NCBI GenBank assembly: GCA_024635735.1
Contig: JAGXII010000057.1
Span: 1 to 8,479 of the forward strand
DNA: 8,479 nucleotides
DNA from: Christiangramia sp.
GTDB lineage: Bacteria > Bacteroidota > Bacteroidia > Flavobacteriales > Flavobacteriaceae
Direction: 5' to 3'
Positions within the stretch are counted from its first letter, which is position 1, and each line of letters starts with the position of its first letter. This document shows positions 5,628 through 8,479 of this stretch, in pieces. The notes beneath the pieces were generated by a model, which did not search any database, was not told the origin of the DNA, and was given only the letters and a program-made list of their open reading frames with translations. The position numbers and the translations under genes were made by a program.

Positions 5628-8027
5628 ATGAAATTCAAATTAACCACCCTTTTTTCATTTTTCTTTTCACTTGTATCTGCCCAGGAAATTACGGTGCTGG
5701 ATGAAGATTCACGTGAGCCATTATTGAATGTGGCTATTTTTAATAATGATAGAACCAAATCATCAATTACTGATAACGATGGTAAAGCTGATATTTCTGA
5801 CTTTACCGAAACCGAAATTCTTATTTTTTCTACCATTGGTCATGTTGAGACCTATCGGCGAAAAAGAGAAATTTTGAAGGATAATAATATTGTTCTTCTT
5901 AAACCCAGTGAAAATCAGTTGGAACAGGTAACCATTTCTGTAGCCAGGTTCAAACTTCAACAGGATGAAATTCCGCAAAAGATCGTGAATATTTCTCCGG
6001 CTGATATTCAGTTAGCAGCCCCACAAACTTCTGCCGATCTTCTCGAAAGTACGGGCCAGGTATATGTTCAGAAAAGTCAGTTAGGAGGAGGAAGTCCAAT
6101 GATCAGGGGGTTTTCCACGAATCGGCTTTTAATTACGGTTGATGGTGTTAGAATGAATTCGGCGATTTTCAGAAGCGGAAATCTTCAAAACGTAATATCT
6201 GTAGATCCATTATTTATAGATAAGGCTGAGGTTATTCTTGGTCCCGGTTCTGTAGTTTATGGTAGTGATGCTGTTGGTGGAGTGATGAATTTTTATACGC
6301 TTAGGCCAAAATTCAGCCTGGAAGAGGGAACTTCACTTTCAGGAAATATATACACCAGATTTTCCACTGCTAATAATGAAAATACAGTGCATGCCGATCT
6401 TAATGTGGGCAGGGAAAACTGGGCCTTTATCTCCGGAATCACTTATTCAGATTTTGGCGATCTAAAAATGGGAGAACACGGCCCCGATGATTATTTGCGA
6501 AATGAATATGCTATCCGGGAAAATGGAGAGGATAAAATGATACAAAATCCGGATCCTTTAGTGCAAAAACCTACAGGATACAAGCAAATAAACCTGCTTC
6601 AAAAAGTAAAATACATGCCTTCCAAAGACTGGGATTTAAATCTGGGTCTTATTTATTCTAATACTTCAGATTACCCGAGATATGACAGGCTTTATAGAAA
6701 AAGAGATGGGATTTTAAGATCTGCGGAATGGTATTATGGGCCACAGACCTGGTTTCTGGGAGATATAAATATTAATCACAGAAGCAATTCCACATATTAC
6801 GATAAAGTCCAGTTTACAGGAGCTTACCAGTTTTTTGCTGAAAGCCGTAACGATAGGGATTTTGGGAAACCGGTACTTTTTACTACGGAAGAAAATGTGG
6901 ATGCTTATTCAGCCAACCTCGATTTTGAAAAGGATTTTTCAGAAAGTAAATTTTTCTACGGCTTTGAATATGTAATTAATAATATAGCTTCTGAAGGCAA
7001 TTTCAGAAATATTGAAACTTCAGAAACCGGAGAAACCGCAAGCCGTTATCCCGATGGCTCCAAATGGCAGTCGATAGCTGCATATGCAAGTTTTCAATGG
7101 AAACTTAGAGAAGACCTTTCGCTTCAATCAGGGCTTCGATACAACCATATTTTACTAGATGCGACGTTTGATGACCAATTCTATGATTTTCCCTTCGATG
7201 AAGCTGATATTAGTACCGGCGCGCTAACCGGAAGCCTTGGACTCAACTGGAAACAAAATGAGGTGCTTCGCTGGAGACTGGGGCTTTCAACTGCTTTCAG
7301 GGCACCAAATATTGACGATATCGGGAAAATATTTGATTCAGAACCGGGATCTGTCGTGGTTCCCAATCCTGATCTGAAACCAGAATATGCCTATAATGGA
7401 GAGCTGGGTGCCGATTTGAATTTTTCAGATAACATCCGTATCGCGCTTACCGGATATTATACTTATCTGGATAATGCGATGGTACGTCGGGATTTCAGTT
7501 TAAATGGGGTTACAGAAATTGATTATCAGGGAGAGCCAAGCACGGTGCAGGCAATTCAGAATGCGTCGAATGCATACGTTTATGGAATTGAAGCAGGTCT
7601 GGAGGTAGATCTTTCGGTAGCTTTGAGGCTCACCTCCCAATTCAATTACACCTATGGGCGGGAAAATGAAGGAGGAGAATATGTACCCCTTAGACATGCC
7701 GCTCCATTATTTGGAAATACACATTTGATCTGGAATAAAAGAAGACTTAAGCTTGATCTTTTTACTGAATATAACGGGCAGTTTGACTTTGAAGATCTTG
7801 CCCCGGGAGAACAGGATAAACCCTATTTATATGCTTTAGATAAAAACGGGAATCCCTATTCCCCTTCCTGGTATACACTCAATTTAACCGGGCAGTATAA
7901 GGTGAATCAAAACTGGCTTGCTACCATTGCATTAGAAAATATAACCAATCAACGATACCGCACATACTCGTCTGGAATTTCTGCAGCCGGAAGAAATCTT
8001 ATAATTGGATTATCCTATACTTTTTAG
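5628..8027 (+). CDS. TonB-dependent outer-membrane receptor, heme/hemoglobin-receptor-like, ligand unknown
   Basis: This 799-residue protein is an energy-coupled outer-membrane importer. Order of parts: signal peptide 1-18 (FSFFFSLVSA, cleavage before Gln19); carboxypeptidase-D-like domain about 19-93 (DSREPLLNVAIF, DNDGKADI), common in Bacteroidota receptors; a TonB-box-like segment LEQVTISVAR (98-107); plug about 110-225 with MIRGFSTNRLLITVDGVRMN (Arg160) and ILGPGSVVYGSDAVGGV; then the 22-strand barrel, ending GLSYTF with a terminal Phe. The plug wording, plus FRAP (557-560) and NPDL (580-583), resembles heme/hemoglobin-type receptors such as HmuR. However, there is no His in the plug and none between FRAP and NPDL, where heme receptors carry their ligands, so the cargo could be another iron complex or something else. 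No SusD partner or heme-uptake gene is adjacent. The start ATG directly follows the recO stop, suggesting translational coupling. Class call firm, ligand open. Confidence 0.93.
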   Translation: MKFKLTTLFSFFFSLVSAQEITVLDEDSREPLLNVAIFNNDRTKSSITDNDGKADISDFTETEILIFSTIGHVETYRRKREILKDNNIVLLKPSENQLEQVTISVARFKLQQDEIPQKIVNISPADIQLAAPQTSADLLESTGQVYVQKSQLGGGSPMIRGFSTNRLLITVDGVRMNSAIFRSGNLQNVISVDPLFIDKAEVILGPGSVVYGSDAVGGVMNFYTLRPKFSLEEGTSLSGNIYTRFSTANNENTVHADLNVGRENWAFISGITYSDFGDLKMGEHGPDDYLRNEYAIRENGEDKMIQNPDPLVQKPTGYKQINLLQKVKYMPSKDWDLNLGLIYSNTSDYPRYDRLYRKRDGILRSAEWYYGPQTWFLGDININHRSNSTYYDKVQFTGAYQFFAESRNDRDFGKPVLFTTEENVDAYSANLDFEKDFSESKFFYGFEYVINNIASEGNFRNIETSETGETASRYPDGSKWQSIAAYASFQWKLREDLSLQSGLRYNHILLDATFDDQFYDFPFDEADISTGALTGSLGLNWKQNEVLRWRLGLSTAFRAPNIDDIGKIFDSEPGSVVVPNPDLKPEYAYNGELGADLNFSDNIRIALTGYYTYLDNAMVRRDFSLNGVTEIDYQGEPSTVQAIQNASNAYVYGIEAGLEVDLSVALRLTSQFNYTYGRENEGGEYVPLRHAAPLFGNTHLIWNKRRLKLDLFTEYNGQFDFEDLAPGEQDKPYLYALDKNGNPYSPSWYTLNLTGQYKVNQNWLATIALENITNQRYRTYSSGISAAGRNLIIGLSYTF

Positions 8028-8133
8028 TGGGTTTTGAAGCAAAAAACTTAAACCTCATCTTTTTAAGTAGAAATGAGTTTGTTAATGAATATCATTTTCA
8101 CTGTTTCGCACCACTTATTTTGTTAAAAATCGT

Positions 8134-8141
8134 TATTTTCG
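8134..8141 (+). promoter_or_regulatory. Candidate -7 promoter box for ileS
   Basis: TATTTTCG differs from TAnnTTTG at one base and is followed by CAC, as is the gdhA box. Transcription would start near 8146-8148, about 20 bases before the ileS ATG. An alternative with one mismatch is TTATTTTG at 8115-8122. No clear -33 box is visible for either. Confidence 0.35.
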
Positions 8142-8165
8142 CACATCATTTGAAAAAAGTAGAGG

Positions 8166-8479
8166 ATGAGCAAAAAGTTTCCTGAATATAAAGGACTTGA
8201 CTTGCCAAAAGTGGCGGAGGAAATCTTAAGCTATTGGGAAGAAAATGATATTTTTGAGAAGAGTATAAGCACACGGGAAGGAAAGGAACCTTTTATATTT
8301 TTTGAAGGTCCGCCTTCAGCAAATGGTCTTCCGGGAATTCATCATGTTATGGCGCGTGCCATCAAGGATATTTTTTGCCGATACAAAACACAAAAAGGAT
8401 TTCAGGTTAAACGTAAAGCAGGTTGGGATACCCATGGTCTTCCCGTAGAGCTTGGCGTAGAGAAAGAACTTGGTATCAC
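8166..8479 (+). CDS. ileS: Isoleucyl-tRNA synthetase, N-terminal 104 residues, 3' end outside window
   Basis: This class I aminoacyl-tRNA synthetase charges tRNA-Ile in the cytosol and is essential. Only the start of a gene of roughly 1,100 codons is present; the frame is open from the ATG at 8166 to the window edge. Recognisable segments are YWEENDIFEKS (residues 23-33), FFEGPPSANGLPGIHHVM (45-62), IKDIFCRYKTQKGFQVKRK and GWDTHGLPVELGVEKELGI (86-104). GWDTHGLPVE is diagnostic of the IleS/ValS/LeuS group. The wording as a whole matches Bacteroidota IleS from memory, which belongs to the eukaryote-like type. The ATP-binding HIGH motif appears as Gly57-Ile-His-His60. The start is fixed by family alignment. 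AGAGG directly abuts the ATG, too close for a classical ribosome site. It is separated from the receptor gene by 138 bases with a candidate promoter, so it is probably its own transcript. Confidence 0.95.
   Translation, partial: MSKKFPEYKGLDLPKVAEEILSYWEENDIFEKSISTREGKEPFIFFEGPPSANGLPGIHHVMARAIKDIFCRYKTQKGFQVKRKAGWDTHGLPVELGVEKELGI

Noticed and set aside
5558..5978. - strand open frames across the recO/receptor junction
   Set aside because: They are antisense to two clear genes and show low-complexity, Ser/Asn/Ile-rich sequence typical of shadows.
7181..7697. - strand open frames within the receptor barrel region
   Set aside because: They are antisense to conserved barrel sequence and have no independent support.
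8051..8080. Possible terminator hairpin after the receptor gene (AACCTCAT with ATGAGTTT)
   Set aside because: The stem has an internal mismatch, a long 14-base loop and no run of T after it, so I cannot call it a terminator.
1..8479. Mobile element, CRISPR array, toxin-antitoxin or defence system
   Set aside because: No transposase, integrase, terminal repeats, spacer-repeat pattern or known defence gene is visible; the macrodomain gene is better explained by NAD+ salvage context.

Overview
The window looks like a piece of chromosome from a marine-type member of the Flavobacteriaceae (Bacteroidota; Christiangramia/Gramella-like from memory, genus not proven). The signs are the A/T-rich sequence, the lack of Shine-Dalgarno sequences before most genes, Bacteroidota-type -7 promoter boxes (TAnnTTTG), signal peptides ending in SAQ, a TonB-dependent receptor with an N-terminal carboxypeptidase-D-like domain, an outer-membrane protein of a type I associate with flavobacteria, and an isoleucyl-tRNA synthetase of the Bacteroidota/eukaryote-like sort. 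I see no mobile element, CRISPR array, tRNA or rRNA.

Left part (1-2517, + strand): a tight three-gene unit holding a macrodomain protein (its first codons lie outside the window), nicotinate phosphoribosyltransferase (pncB) and nicotinamidase (pncA). PncA turns nicotinamide into nicotinate and PncB turns nicotinate into nicotinate mononucleotide, so the pair feeds NAD+ synthesis. The macrodomain probably handles ADP-ribose-type products, which are the other half of NAD+ broken down by ADP-ribosylating or deacylating enzymes. The unit ends head-on against an outer-membrane beta-barrel gene on the - strand (2514-3290), and the two stop codons overlap inside a 12-bp palindrome.

Middle part (3291-4883): a divergent intergenic region with two copies of the same -7 box (TATATTTG), one for the outer-membrane protein gene and one for gdhA. 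gdhA encodes a hexameric, probably NADP-linked, glutamate dehydrogenase and is closed by a strong intrinsic terminator, so it is probably transcribed alone.

Right part (4908-8479, + strand): recO (recombinational DNA repair) directly abuts a 799-residue TonB-dependent outer-membrane receptor with no base between stop and start. After a 138-base gap with a candidate promoter, ileS begins and runs off the right end.

Most of the window is housekeeping. The points most worth following are the macrodomain-pncB-pncA grouping, the receptor that resembles heme receptors but lacks their usual histidines, and the corrected start of the outer-membrane protein gene. I found no clear sign of a wholly new system.
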